Assembly: GCF_002994745.2 (NCBI RefSeq)
Contig: NC_037094.1
Span: 9,262,501-9,326,500, forward strand
Direction of reading: 5' to 3'
Length of the DNA: 64,000 nt
Source: Rosa chinensis
Lineage: Eukaryota > Streptophyta > Magnoliopsida > Rosales > Rosaceae
Made by a program: the position numbers and the translations under genes. The notes under the pieces were generated by a model. It searched no databases and had not been told where the DNA came from. It saw only the letters and a program-made list of their open reading frames with translations. Below are positions 1 to 11,677 of this stretch, one piece after another; position 1 is the first letter of the stretch, and each line of letters begins with the position of its first letter.

Positions 1-139
1 AAAAATTGATTTATTGTATAATGATTCATGATTGAATTGCGACATAGAAAAAAAATACAAGGGATGATAGTTAGGGTAATTTATAAAAAATACTGAATTA
101 AAGTAATAGAAAATTATAATAGGTGTGTGAATAGCATTA

Positions 140-141
<2 letters not shown>

Positions 142-173
<32 letters not shown>
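142..173. repeat. (TA)n microsatellite
   Basis: An uninterrupted run of about sixteen TA units lies roughly 170 bp upstream of the first gene's start codon. It may vary in length between individuals. No function can be read from it. Confidence 0.9.
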
Positions 174-176
<3 letters not shown>

Positions 177-344
177 AGAAAAAACGGCACAATATTATAC
201 GTCGTTTAATCATATTTGCATATGTGGCTGTTATGATACAATTTTGGAGGCAAAACACTGCGTTTTAATCGGGGGGAAGAAAACCAGAGAGAAACAGAGC
301 GCATGGAAGTGAAAGGTTGAGGCTTTAGAGAAGGATAAACCAAC

Positions 345-1655
345 ATGAGTTTGATGGGTCATCTTCTACCTCCAACTTCCAAGCCCTCGTTCACTGTAAC
401 CTCTCATTTCCTTCAAAACCCACAACCCACTCTGCAAAATTCAACCCATAAACCCATAATTGTACCCGCTCTACTTTCCTTGGCTCTCGGTGTAACACTC
501 ACCTCTCCTTTACCTGCTTTAGCAATCCCTTCTCTCAATTCACGGACCAATCTAGCCCCTCCCACCACTCCATTCTCTCAATCCAAGACTCTCCAGACTG
601 GGCTCGAAAATGGGTATACTTTCTCGAATTTAGTTTTTGAAATTTGCCATGTTTGATGTTACAATGATAATTGTGTCAATGTTCTTATCCATGGAAATTT
701 GAAGAACATTTCTAAATGGGTTTTGAGTAAATGCATTTCTCTTTAATGGGTTCTTCTCATTTTGCTGATAGCATCCATTTGTGTGTATCCAATGTGATTT
801 GGTCTGTTTGATCAATGTGACATTATTTTTCAGAAAAATCAGACCTTGTCCATCAAGTAATCCGGCATGTATATCAACAAATCCGAGATCATCATCGTTT
901 GCGTTTCCGTTGACGATTCCTGAAAAATCTTCCGGCAATGCAATTCAGGTTTGGAGATAATGCACTTCCCTAGATGAACTAAATCTAATATGGAGATAAT
1001 GCACTTCCCTAGATGAACTAAATCTAATATGGTTTGAACATGAAAGGCTGTAACTTTGGTATAACTCTGTGCATTTTTAGTGCAAGTAATTTGCATGATG
1101 CTGAAATTCCCATGTTTTGAACTTGTGCAGAAGTTGCAAGAAGCAATCTTGGAAACTCAAAAGAATCCGAAAATTAAGATTTTGGAAGACACCCCAGATG
1201 GTAAATAGACTGAACTTGGCAAAAATTGGTTATGAATATTTATCCCATATGTCAGTTGGTCAAGTATTGAAGTAAAACTAGATTGTTGCTAATAAATGAT
1301 GATGCTCGAGTATCAAGTAGTATATTGCTAATATAATTATTCAAAGTGTAAACATATTTTAAGGTAAGCTGAACTTAATCGGATCTTTCTGATTACAGGC
1401 CAATATTTACAAGCTGAGGTTGATGGAGGGTTTGGCAGAGATGTGCTGGAGTTTCTGGTGAAAGGAGACTTGGTTTCTTACAGGTGTATGGCCACAAAAG
1501 TAACCTATTTGTATCCTTTCACTACTGCTCTAGGGAACTCAAAGGGGCAAGAAGAAAGAATGAAGAAAATTACTGACCAGTTGGGGTGGTATGCTCCAAG
1601 TTTTGAAGCTGAAGCAATCGATGAGAATGAAGCCATGGACATGTCCCGGAATTAG
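345..1655 (+). CDS. Thylakoid lumenal DUF1499 protein (17.9 kDa-type)
   Basis: Four exons, 345-613, 834-948, 1131-1200 and 1399-1655, join in phase through GT-AG introns to encode 236 residues. The first 65 or so residues look like a two-part transit peptide: a Ser/Thr-rich chloroplast part, then a hydrophobic stretch (PALLSLALGVTLTSPLPALA) ending in an Ala-x-Ala site. No twin arginine is visible, so Sec-type import into the thylakoid lumen is inferred. The mature part carries the DUF1499 pattern, including GNAIQKLQEAI, LEAEV-like LQAEVDGG and YRCMATKVTYLYPF. Its biochemical role is unknown. The match to Arabidopsis At4g24930 rests on sequence features and on the neighbours, which are also At4g249xx homologues. 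A five-codon upstream ORF (303-320) precedes the start. Confidence 0.85.
952..1029. repeat. Two-copy 39-bp tandem repeat in intron 2
   Basis: The unit beginning tggagataatgcacttccct occurs twice in perfect tandem (952-990 and 991-1029), just after the intron 2 donor of the DUF1499 gene. It adds 39 bp to the intron and does not touch the splice sites. It is probably a recent replication slippage event. Confidence 0.9.
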
Positions 1656-2325
1656 TCTTTGTTCTTCACTACAATGAGATTGGTATCCGGTAGCTAGCTC
1701 ACTTGTTTTATTCTACACTGGTTCTGTTATTATTATCTCCATGTGCTCATATCTCAGTAAATTGATAACATGATGAATATATACCTTCAATTGTTAATAG
1801 AATTTGTGTTCAAGTTTCTTGTTTTGCAAGTCTTCCTTTTTACTGAATCTGTTCTGTTGCTTCTGTAAACATACAAATTAAATATCGAAATGTAGCCTGC
1901 AGAATTCACACAACTGTGAATCTGTGAGTCAGCTCAGTAGAGACTACCAAAGCATTTGGTCATGCCTTATGCCATCAACTGTAAGATTAGTTTCCTTGAA
2001 ACTCAGACACTGAAGTACTAGTCGTCCTCCCCGTGTAGGTAACTGACATCTGTTAATTGATGTTGGTATATTCCAATTCCCGGCTTATATTCAGATGAAT
2101 CTAACTTCACATAGTTTCTCAGACTTTTTCTTTAGCATATATTAAGCATTTGAAAAGAGAATTAGGGCCATTGATTTAGTGTTATATGATACCGGATGTG
2201 TCAGACAGCTGAATAATTAAGCATAGAAGACGACAAGTAGTGGTGAACAACATGTTTTAAACCTGCTTCTTGATTGATGAAATCTTTTATCTTTTTCAGT
2301 TATTTTGCTCCATCACTATGGCATT
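1656..2325. other. 3' flank, no gene seen
   Basis: This stretch holds the 3' UTR of the DUF1499 gene and AT-rich DNA. I see no open frame with gene-like content, RNA gene or clear repeat in it. Confidence 0.5.
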
Positions 2326-2332
2326 TTAGATT

Positions 2333-2580
2333 TTTTTATTATTTTTGATCACAGGAAAAATTTTACATAACAAAACTACGAGATACACCCCTCCCAGATA
2401 ATTCAGATAGAACGTTGGGGACACAAAAATGGGAATATAAGAAAACCAAACCTTAGGATTTACATGATTAAAGGCCAAATACGTCAAACGATCTGCAACA
2501 AAGTTCGCTTCTCGATAAATATGTCTAAAAATAATAAACTGAAAAGTAGAAGCCAACATTTATAACATTTTAAATTGTTG
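2333..2580 (-). mobile_element. LINE 3'-end remnant (RNase H tail)
   Basis: Read on the minus strand, an open frame of 77 residues contains FRHIYREANFVADRLTYLA. This matches the C-terminal RNase H tail shared by plant LINE retrotransposons (F-H-x-x-R-E-x-N-x-x-A-D-x-L-A). The usual short tail, with YLGGVYLV, follows. The rest of the element is absent, as expected for a 5'-truncated copy. I could not find a convincing poly(A) or target duplication, so the boundaries are approximate. Confidence 0.65.
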
Positions 2581-3920
2581 TATTAAACTAATTTCAGTCC
2601 CTAATAACAGATCTAAAAGTCTAATTTATTAGTTAATAGCAAATAGCACCACGTGCTTTGTTGATCCTTGTTTACAATATTTAAGGATCCAAGTCATCCA
2701 ACCCAAAAACTTCTAAACCTAACTTTTTTATTCAAGACACTAAGACAGGTCCTAATGGACTGTATTGTTTGGATTCTGTTTCACTCTCATTTTGTCCCAA
2801 TTCGCGGCCCTATAGTTGGGTAAGAAAGCTCATAGTCCCATGTGAGCAGCCGAAAGTAGGACAATCCACGTTGTGCACAATCACTAACCAGGGTCCATTA
2901 GTGATGTGATTTGAGATTTAAACATATCTATGGTATCAGCTCAAAAGTAGTACAAGCCAATGAAACATATTAATGCTATAATGCATGTGCTTCTGCAGGC
3001 ACATATAGTAATGAGCTAAGGTCCTCACGGATCAGATTCTCATTTGTATTATATTGAACAATCTCTGCATGAAAATTTTGTCACGAGAACATCAATTGAA
3101 AATACATATAGCACATTGTTGGGAATAAATATTTACCTGTCTTCACGAAACAAGTGAATATATATACATCATTGTAATATCTCGGGTCCTGAGCTCTTAG
3201 TGGCACTTGGATGTTGTACAAATGCAATTTTTGTTTTTCTTTATTTCCTTCCTTGCAAGATTTGTTCCAATTCCATGGGATGATCATTTGAGGTGTGAGC
3301 ACAGTGGTTACTATTTCTAAGCACGTGCATAGATATTTATTCATATTGTTATTGTTTACAAATTGGTCACCATCAGTTTGGGTGCTAAAATCCAAAGCCT
3401 CTTCTTATCTTTTCAACTCTACTTGTTTGTGGTTTTGGACTAAAGAACCCAACAATCACCCACTTATATCGAGTACTCATTTTCATACCTGCTTGTCAAA
3501 ATCAGTGTGTTTTCTCATTATTTCTATTGCTGGCAAATAACACACTTGGGACAAAAGTAAAAATCAGGAAAAGTAAGGAATTGAAACTCTCCAACATTTT
3601 CATTCTTAGTAATGCTGTAGCTATCAAAACTAAACTTAAAAGTTTTAATTGATGTGGAGTGGGTTCGAGTTACAAACCAAGTAGTTGCTTATACGACACT
3701 CTTGAAAGACCTATAATTTATCTATCGTATTCGTTTTTACGATGTTATTTTGGAGGTAAAAGTCAATTACAGCATCTCAGTTCTTTCAGTCAGGTAGCAC
3801 ATGCAGGCTCTTATAGTTATAGTGGCCGCTGGGTTTGACACTTTGACTAAAGGATTGTATTTTACCGCTTTGTGATCCAGAATATCAATCACACAGCTCC
3901 TCTTCCTTGTGTTAAATTCA
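2581..3920. other. Intergenic, no gene seen
   Basis: AT-rich intergenic DNA upstream of the MFS transporter gene. Short open frames on both strands near 3081-3540 have no recognisable motif, and I do not call them genes. Confidence 0.4.
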
Positions 3921-3929
3921 TATTATATT

Positions 3930-3939
3930 ATATAAATAT
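3930..3939 (+). promoter_or_regulatory. Likely TATA box of MFS transporter gene
   Basis: The string tatataaata lies about 110 bp before the ATG at 4040. Transcription starting about 30 bp downstream would give a 5' UTR of roughly 75 bp. It is inferred from position and motif only. Confidence 0.5.
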
Positions 3940-4039
3940 AGCAAGGCACTGAGAACAAAAAACAGTCAACCTGATAAACTCGTCACTATTCAAATTCAGA
4001 GATCTCAAACTAGCTCACAAAACTGTGCCAAACACAAAG

Positions 4040-6625
4040 ATGGCACAGTTTTATGGGAAGTTCAAGGCCTTCAAGAACAGCAGATGGCTTGTGTTTGTGT
4101 GTGCAATGTGGATTCAGTCCTTTGCAGGAATTGGGTACTTGTTTGGGAGCATATCTCCTGTGATAAAGAGCACCATGGGGTACACCCAGAGGCAGCTGGC
4201 AATTCTGGGAGTGGCCAAGGACTTGGGTGATGCTATTGGATTCGTTGCCGGATACTTATCCGAGATTATGCCCAGTTGGGGGCTTTTGGCCATTGGAGCA
4301 GTGCTCAATTTTCTTGGATATGGATTGCTTTGGCTTATAGTCTCACAAAAGATTGCTGCTTTGCCTTTGTGGGTGGTGAGTAGTTCAATCAAGTTTGAAT
4401 CTTGATCATCAAGTCTGATTTTGGGTTGTTTCTGGTATGGATTCCCTTTTTTGTGGGTACCAATAGTTAGCTCCTTTTCTACTTCATTGTGATATGTATT
4501 GCCTGATAACCTTGATTACTGTTGCTTGAACTGTCAAGATTACCTTTTAATTGAATAACCCTTTTGGCCAGTGATTAGTTATCAGACTGGGAAAGCATTA
4601 AAGAGTTGACCATCTTTTCTGTTGGGTATTGAAATTGTGTAAGAGAGAGGATTTTTGGTGTCGAGCATAGTTGCTTTAGTCTTTCTTGATTTCTGTAGGA
4701 CTGTGACATTTGATGTTTAGGTTTTAGTGTCTTTTCTTTTGGTTATTGAAATTGTGTAAGAGAGAGGATTTATGGTGTCGAGCATAGTTGCTCTAGTCTT
4801 TCTTGATTTCTATAGGACTGTGACATATGATGTTTAGGTTTTAGTGTTGGAAAATGAAATCTTTTCTGTTGGGTATTGAAATTGTGTAAGAGAGAGGATT
4901 TATGGCGTCGAGCATAGTTGCTCGAGTCTTTCTTGATTTCTATAGGACTGTGACATATCAGGTTTAGGTTTTAGTGTTGGAGAATGAATGTTTGTTTTGC
5001 TGTGCTTGGAACATGTGAATATTTGACTAAAGAAACTTTGCATTTTGCTCATTGATATTTCAAAAACATTGCTGTGAGTGAAATTATAAAACAAAGTTTT
5101 CCTTTGCAGCTCTGCATTGCCATATACGTGGGAACGAATGGTGAGACCTTCTTCAACACAGCAGCTTTGATTTCGTGCGTGCAGAACTTCCCCAAAAGCC
5201 GGGGACCTGTTGTGGGGATCCTGAAAGGATACGCCGGTTTAAGTGGTGCAATAATAACTCAGATTTATGCAATGTTCAATGCCCCAAGCGAAGCGTCGTT
5301 GCTTTTTATGATTGCAGTTGGACCATCAATGGTTGTCATTGCTCTAATGTTCATTGTTAGGCCTGTGGGAGGTCACAAACAAGTCAGGCCAGGTGACAAT
5401 GCAGGATTCATGTTTACATATAGTGTTTGCCTTGTTCTGGCAGCTTATTTGTTGGGAGTTTTGATACTTGAGGATCTGTTTGACTTGAGCCAAACTTTGA
5501 TCACATTGTTTGCGGCCATATTAATCGTTCTCATAGTGCTTCCAATCATAATCCCTATCATATTGGCTTTCTTCTCCGAACCAAGGCCATCACTGCAGGA
5601 GAGCCTTCTAATTGATGCACAGAGAGAAGAAGAAGGGAACAAATCTGAGCAGGCAAATGAGGTCATTTTTAGTGAGGTGGAAGATGAGAAGGCTTCAGAT
5701 ATAGATTCCCTTCCATCATCAGAAAGACAAAAACGAATCTCTCAGCTTCAAGCTAAACTGTTCCAAGCAGCTGCAGATGGAGCAGTGAGGGTCAAGAGGA
5801 GAAGAGGCCCCCGTAGAGGAGAGAATTTCACCTTGATGCAGGCATTGATAAAGGCCGATTTCTGGCTCATGTTTGTTTCTCTATTGCTAGCTGCTGGATC
5901 TGGTTTGACAGTTATCGACAATTTGGGTCAGATAGTTTTGTCACTTGGGTACACTGATACAAGTATTTTTGTCTCCATGATCAGCATTTGGAACTTCCTC
6001 GGACGTATTGGTGGTGGCTACTTCTCTGAGATTATCGTAAGGTGTAACCCGATTTCAGTAGCTTCCTTTGACATATCTGACATGATTTACTAATTTCTAA
6101 CAAGCATTGTTTGTTTTTCTCACCAGAGACTATGCCTACCCACGACCAGTGGTAATGGCTGTAGTTCAGGTCATCATGGCAGTTGGGCTTTGCTACTATG
6201 CTATGGGATTTCCAGGGCAAGTATATGTGTCCACTGTGCTGATAGGACTAGGGTATGGTGCTCACTGGGCAATTTTGCCAGCTGCAGCTTCAGAGCTGTT
6301 TGGCTTGAAGAGTTTCGGGGCCCTCTATAATTTTCTTACAATGGCAAACCCTGCTGGTTCTCTTATATTCTCAGAAGTGATTGCTAGTGGTATATATGAC
6401 TACTATGCAGAAAAACAAGCTACACTCAGACACCAAAATCCAAGTTCATTGCTTATCGGACCCCTCAGGGATGATGATGACCTCTCTTGTGTTGGTACTA
6501 TATGTTATTCCATCACTTTTGGAATCCTATCAGCACTATGCATTGTTGCAGCAGGATTAAGCATGATTGTAGTTTATCGAACAAGGAGGGTTTACACACA
6601 ACTCTATGGAAATCCAAACAATTGA
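4040..6625 (+). CDS. Nodulin-like/NFD4-type MFS membrane transporter
   Basis: Three exons, 4040-4375, 5110-6041 and 6127-6625, splice in phase to 588 residues, the usual size for this family. The N-terminus (SRWLVFVCAMWIQSFAGIGY, YLFGSISPVIKSTMGYTQRQ) is the typical opening of the plant nodulin-like MFS domain. About twelve hydrophobic segments are visible. A charged cytosolic loop at about residues 255-305 is rich in Glu/Asp, then Arg/Lys (VKRRRGPRRGENFTLMQAL), and leads into the second half. The ATG at 4040 is chosen because the codon at 4025 in the same frame is GTG, not ATG. The substrate cannot be predicted; relatives have been linked to metal ions, organic solutes or are unassigned. Intron 1 carries a three-copy repeat. 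Confidence 0.93.
4614..4980. repeat. Three imperfect ~120-bp repeats in MFS intron 1
   Basis: A block containing attgaaattgtgtaagagag, then gtcgagcatagttgct and ctttcttgatttct, appears three times, at roughly 4614, 4733 and 4860. The copies differ by scattered substitutions, so the duplication is not brand new. It makes up about half of the intron. Confidence 0.85.
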
Positions 6626-7960
6626 GATGCAAAAACAAGAGCAAGTGGATATTTCTACAATCAGCAAAATGATTTTGAAAAGCTTTTCGTCCTTTTGATC
6701 TGGAGGAGTACTCTTAGCTGAGGTTAAGAAGTCTGAGCAAACACTTTCTGCTTCACCGATTAGCAGAAAAGTTCGTACATCCCCTGAGCACCTCTAAATT
6801 ACTATTTATCACTTCATTATATATCAGAAAATTCATTACAATATGCCAGTACAGACATTACATTACAATTCAATGAGAAATGAATAATGTTTCAAATCAG
6901 TTCTTTCCTTGCTGGTTTCTTGCTATGTAAGCAACACAGTTGCATGATTTGAATTAATCTGATGTTTGCAGATCCTTTTGCATATTTTATTGGTTGTACT
7001 GGTTTGCTGAGAATTGTTACCCCCACACTCAATCCGTCAATGCTCATTTTGGGTTGGGTCTAACAATAGTTAAACTTTCACACTGTCAAAACTAGAAACA
7101 CATTGAATCACTATCTGTGAATGACTCATTTGGGTGATTAATTAGGACTTACATTTGGGCATTTTTGGTAGAATTATGATGGTGGTGCATGAATTGGATT
7201 TTCTTTGTCAAACCGACATCTCAGATTCCTCAGTAAAATGGAAAAGATCTAAATACATGGATATGCATATGACTATGATTGGAAGGGTATCCCCCAGAAT
7301 TTAATCCTGCTGTTACTGCCAAAAATGAAAGAAATCACAGTGAATTTAATAAATCCTCCATATAATTCAAATTAGTTGTGTTTACGTAAACCCCACGGTA
7401 TCTATGACTTTGACAATAACTTTTATTTAAAAATGTGATCGCGCGCCTTCAAACTTAAAACTTCATGCATGATTACGAGTTATTTATTAATATTTGACGG
7501 GTGTCTTTCTCTAATAATTAGTAATGAGCGGTTCTGTCAAAATACATAAACCATATAATTATATGAAGAGTGTGATATGAAGAGTGTGACAAGAAACACC
7601 AATAAGCATACAAAATAATAATGCATAAGAAATAATGAGGTAAAACCATATGACTATTCAAAAAATAAATTTTATACCCTCTAATTTAGGGAAATTTTGG
7701 CAAATGTAGGAAACCACAAATCCTCTAAACCAGAGTTAGAAATTAACCATGGTTAGATTTTAACCATAGGGAAAAAAAATGGTTTGGTGAAAAAATCAAT
7801 ATTTAAATGCCTCGAAACCAATATTACCTTTGTATTATATTGAGTGCTTTTGATATATAAAATAATATCATACAGAATTCTTTTCAGGGGTTGAAAGAAA
7901 GAATTTCACCAAAAAATAAAAACCCCTGAAATTGAGATTTTGTTTAAAAATTTGATCAGG
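6626..7960. other. 3' flank and intergenic, no gene seen
   Basis: This holds the 3' UTR of the MFS gene and then AT-rich intergenic DNA up to the leader of the J-domain gene. I find no supported coding frame or transposon end. Confidence 0.45.
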
Positions 7961-9082
7961 GTGGCGATAGAGGGCAATTACAAGAATTTGGTTGGGATTA
8001 TTCATCAATGGCGTCTCTGCGATTCAAATATTTGAAGGGGGTAAATTTCATTCATACCCTCTTTTTATTTTTTCAGTTTCATTCAATATGGTTTTTCACT
8101 CTGTGCCTTGTTTGGAATTTTAATCTTCTGTCATTGCTTCTCTATTTTGATTGTCACTAATGCTATCAGACTTCTATGGTTTTAGCCAAAGCTACTGAAT
8201 TGAATTGGGCATGTTTTATGTGGAATTTGGAGTATTATTGGAAGCTAATTCAAATGGTTTTGTATGCCTGTTTGATTGTGGATTTGATTAGGTTGTTAAG
8301 TTTTAGTGAATTTGAGAACTGGGTATCTGTTTTTGTGTTCTTGGTTCTCCAAATTTGGATCATGATTTACTGTTTTGGATTGTTTTTTTATTTAGAAGTG
8401 TATGATAACTGAGATTGTACTTTACATGGTTTCTGACAACTGTTATAAAAGTGAACTTGGAATTCAACAACGGCCATTCACCCTGCAGTCGTTAGTTTTA
8501 CCAGCATTTCTCTGGAACAAGATAGGTTTTTTAAAATTTTTGTTTCGTGATCTTATGATTGAGTATGAATGTGATGGCTGGCATTGCAATGTTAGTATCA
8601 TCAATGTGCTTTTGTCAATTTATCCTGCACTTACTTGGGGAATTTCAGCGCTTTAACTTGTTAAATTCCATGGATTGTTGGTTTCCCGCGTAATTTTATT
8701 TGATGATTGAATTGAAAAATCTAGGTAGGGAGTTGTTAAAGATTCTGTAACGGATATATGAGAGGAAGCATTCATTAGTTCTTTTTCTATGTTTGAAGTT
8801 GTTGCCTTTGATTAACTATGGCTGTGCTGTTTGGTATAATCATCACATCTTTATTTAATCTCGGAATTCAATTAGTTTCCTTATCACGTTTTTTCTGTTT
8901 TCCGTATGCAGCTTCCACAATCAGAAGTAACTTATTAATGATCAACGCAAAAATATTTTTGCGTGTTTGATAGAATTAATATTTGGTTTGATTGTGGTTC
9001 GTATCGGAGTGGCCTACATATCAAAAGAAGCAAAGTAGGAAAGACACGTGGACCGATTCAGAGAGGCACCAACATTGTGAAA
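7961..9082 (+). promoter_or_regulatory. Probable intron-containing 5' leader of J-domain gene
   Basis: A plausible leader exon ends near 8040 (gaagggg followed by gtaaat). A T-rich tract ending in tatgcag occurs at about 8902-8911, followed by a short second leader exon before the ATG at 9083. Large 5'UTR introns are common in plant genes. Several short open frames inside the proposed intron (8176-8656) have no recognisable content. cDNA would confirm or refute the model. Confidence 0.4.
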
Positions 9083-11677
9083 ATGGATTGCAACAAAGAA
9101 GAGGCCCTCAAGGCCAAACAGATAGCAGAGCTGAAGGTTGCAGAGTCTGACTTTAATGAGGCTAAAAGATTTGCTTTAAAAGCGCAAAACTTGTATCCTG
9201 AGCTTGATGGTCTTCCTCAATTTCTGGCAACTCTCGATGTCTACATCTCTGCTGAGAAGGGACCAAATGGGGAAGTTAATTGGTACAAGGTCCTCGGTGT
9301 GGAACCTTTGGCTGATGAAGACAGAATCCAAAAGCAATTCAGGAAACTGGCTCTCGTTCTACACCCTGACAAAAATAAATCTGTAGGTGCTGAAGGAGCG
9401 TTCAAGATTATATCCAATGCCAGGAGAATTCTTTATGACCAGAAGCAGATTTTAAGCTCTATGCATGATGGAATTCCAGATGGGTTCCATGATTTGTCTG
9501 AGTTTAATCATGCAAACACAAGGGATGAGAGGATTGCTACTCCTACCATGCCAGATGGGAAATCATCGATGCCTACTACTCAGAATGGTTTTGAGGATGC
9601 CTTCAAGAAGAACCATTCAGACACAAGGGATGAGAGGAGGGCTACCCCTACCAAGCCTTTGTCAACTTCTCGTCCACAGAAAGGTCGGAAAACTACATTT
9701 TGGACCATTTGCAGTTGGTGCAAGATGTATTTTGAGTATCTTAGAAGGTTTCTCAACCACAAGCTTCAATGTCACAGCTGCCAGAAGCATTTTATAGCTT
9801 ATAAGATACCAGCCCCCAAAAATGCATCCATGTCAAGCCCTTTTGATGCTCAGCAACATAAAAGTCAGCCTACCATGCCCAATAACTCTTGTGATCCAGG
9901 AAGGACACATATTGCCTCTACAGATGTGAGATCATCAGGAATTTCTGGTGTTGACAAACCAATGTTTGCTCCAGGAAGGACACATCCTTCCGCTGCAGAT
10001 GTGAGATCATCAGGAATTTCTGGTGTCGACGAACCAATGTTTGCTCCAGGATGGACACATGCTGCCGCTACAGATGTGGGATCATCGGGAATATCTGGTC
10101 TATGCTTCAACTCAGCAAGAGATCAAAGTGTGGAAGCAACAGCCTCCAGTTCTAGTCAAGCTGCAGGTAGCGCTCATCCCGCATTCAGGCAATTGAATAG
10201 AGGGCATGAAGAATCGTTTCCATATAAGGAGGCCCATCAGTGGAAATTTCACGCTTTTAAGAAACCAGATCCTTTCTTACCTACTGGGTCTCCTAACACT
10301 GGTTTCAGCGCTGTGCCCAATGGAGTTAAGCCTAGAAGGAAAAGGCATCGGTGGCAAGAGATTCAAACTAAAGTGGGAATGGGAAATGGAGGAGTTACTA
10401 TGAACAAGATATTTGGATCTTCCAAGTTTAGTTTTGGTGCAGGAAGGTTGGATGGAGCTTCAAGGCATAGAGTTAATTGCACAAGGGATTTGTCACATGT
10501 AGAACTGCAAAATGTATTGGTGAAAAAGGCTACGAAAGAAATTGTCAAGAAGCTTGACAAGTCAAGCATTCCTTCTGTGCCAAAGACTGTGGACGCTAAT
10601 GAGGTAAAGAAAAAGGGAGAGAAAGAAGCTGATGTGCCTGGTGTTAAAGCCGATATGACAGGGTGTAGGGTATCTGTGGATGCTGAGGACATGCCCAGAA
10701 AGATGTCCTCCCCTGCCAAGTCTCATGATGACTCTGATGTAGAGGAAGGTAATACAAATTCAATGAGTGTTCCAGACCCTGACTTTCATGATTTTGATGA
10801 GCATCGCACGGAAAAGTCATTTGCTAGCAACCAGGTGTGGGCTGTGTATGACGAAGATGATGGCATGCCCCGTTATTATGCTATGATTCACAGTATCATA
10901 TCTTTGAAACCATTCAAAATTCAAATCAGTTGGCTTAATTCCAAAACCAATCACGAACTCGCTCCACTAGATTGGGTTGCTTGTGGTTTTCCTAAGACTA
11001 GCGGGGACCTCCGGATAGGGAAGCATGGAGTTTACAAGTATCTTCAAACTTTCTCCCACAAGGTTAAGTGGACAAAAGGCAGAAGAGGAGCAGTTCGTAT
11101 ATATCCTGGAAAGGGAGATGTCTGGGCTTTATATAGGAACTGGTCCCCTGATTGGGATGAACATACCCCAGATGAAGTGATACACAAATATGACATGGTG
11201 CAAGTGCTAGAAGATTATAATGAGGAGATAGGAGTGAGCATTGTCCCTCTTGTTAAAGTTGCTGGCTTCAAGACTGTGTTCCGCCAACATTCAGACAGAA
11301 GTAGAATCAGGACAATTCCAAGAGAAGAAATGTTTCGTTTCTCTCACCAGGTCCCTTATTACTTGCTCACAGGTCTTGAAGGAGACAATGCTCCCAAGGG
11401 TTGCTTGGAGCTTGATCCTGCATCTACTCCTTTGGAACTTCTTCAGATAAAGTCAGAAGCACAAGCCAAAATGGAGGAGACAGCTGGAAAATGTAATGGA
11501 GAAGAGAATGGCAAAGTAACTATAGAAACAGGTCCGGTAGAAGATGCCGAGGAACAAGATCCGGCAGACTTGATGAAGAGGCAGAAGGATCCCCAGGCAA
11601 CAAAGTGGCGGGTATATAGTCGGAAACGCCCGAGGGAAGGACAAGCTGTCGAGGGTGCTAAGCGGTTGCGGCTTTAG
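9083..11677 (+). CDS. J-domain co-chaperone with DUF3444
   Basis: One uninterrupted exon encodes 864 residues. The ATG at 9083 begins MDCNKEEALKAKQIAELK, the family's usual start; the frame stays open upstream to 8963 but without conserved sequence. A J domain lies at about residues 65-130 with the HPD motif that stimulates Hsp70 ATPase. A small Cys-pair region (CSWCKMYF, then CHSCQKHF) lies at about 210-245. A long low-complexity middle contains three 25-residue repeats. The C-terminal DUF3444 region (about 585-800) includes VWAVYDEDDGMPRYYAMI and DVWALYRNWSPDW. A basic C-terminal end (SRKRPREGQ, AKRLRL) suggests nuclear import. The DUF3444 role is unknown. Intronless coding is usual for this family. 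Confidence 0.95.
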   Translation: MDCNKEEALKAKQIAELKVAESDFNEAKRFALKAQNLYPELDGLPQFLATLDVYISAEKGPNGEVNWYKVLGVEPLADEDRIQKQFRKLALVLHPDKNKSVGAEGAFKIISNARRILYDQKQILSSMHDGIPDGFHDLSEFNHANTRDERIATPTMPDGKSSMPTTQNGFEDAFKKNHSDTRDERRATPTKPLSTSRPQKGRKTTFWTICSWCKMYFEYLRRFLNHKLQCHSCQKHFIAYKIPAPKNASMSSPFDAQQHKSQPTMPNNSCDPGRTHIASTDVRSSGISGVDKPMFAPGRTHPSAADVRSSGISGVDEPMFAPGWTHAAATDVGSSGISGLCFNSARDQSVEATASSSSQAAGSAHPAFRQLNRGHEESFPYKEAHQWKFHAFKKPDPFLPTGSPNTGFSAVPNGVKPRRKRHRWQEIQTKVGMGNGGVTMNKIFGSSKFSFGAGRLDGASRHRVNCTRDLSHVELQNVLVKKATKEIVKKLDKSSIPSVPKTVDANEVKKKGEKEADVPGVKADMTGCRVSVDAEDMPRKMSSPAKSHDDSDVEEGNTNSMSVPDPDFHDFDEHRTEKSFASNQVWAVYDEDDGMPRYYAMIHSIISLKPFKIQISWLNSKTNHELAPLDWVACGFPKTSGDLRIGKHGVYKYLQTFSHKVKWTKGRRGAVRIYPGKGDVWALYRNWSPDWDEHTPDEVIHKYDMVQVLEDYNEEIGVSIVPLVKVAGFKTVFRQHSDRSRIRTIPREEMFRFSHQVPYYLLTGLEGDNAPKGCLELDPASTPLELLQIKSEAQAKMEETAGKCNGEENGKVTIETGPVEDAEEQDPADLMKRQKDPQATKWRVYSRKRPREGQAVEGAKRLRL
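9896..10099 (+). repeat. Three in-frame 75-bp coding repeats
   Basis: A 75-bp unit encoding a 25-residue block (PGRTH...DVRSSGISGVDEPMFA) starts at 9896, 9971 and 10046; the last copy is cut short. The period is a multiple of three, so the reading frame is kept. It lies in the disordered middle of the J-domain protein and is likely to vary in copy number between relatives. Confidence 0.9.

Noticed and set aside
4025..4039. Earlier start of the transporter at 4025
   Set aside because: The codon there is GTG; the first ATG in frame is 4040 with the conserved start.
8176..8656. Two small open frames before the J-domain gene
   Set aside because: They are AT-rich, have no recognisable motif and lie in a likely leader intron.
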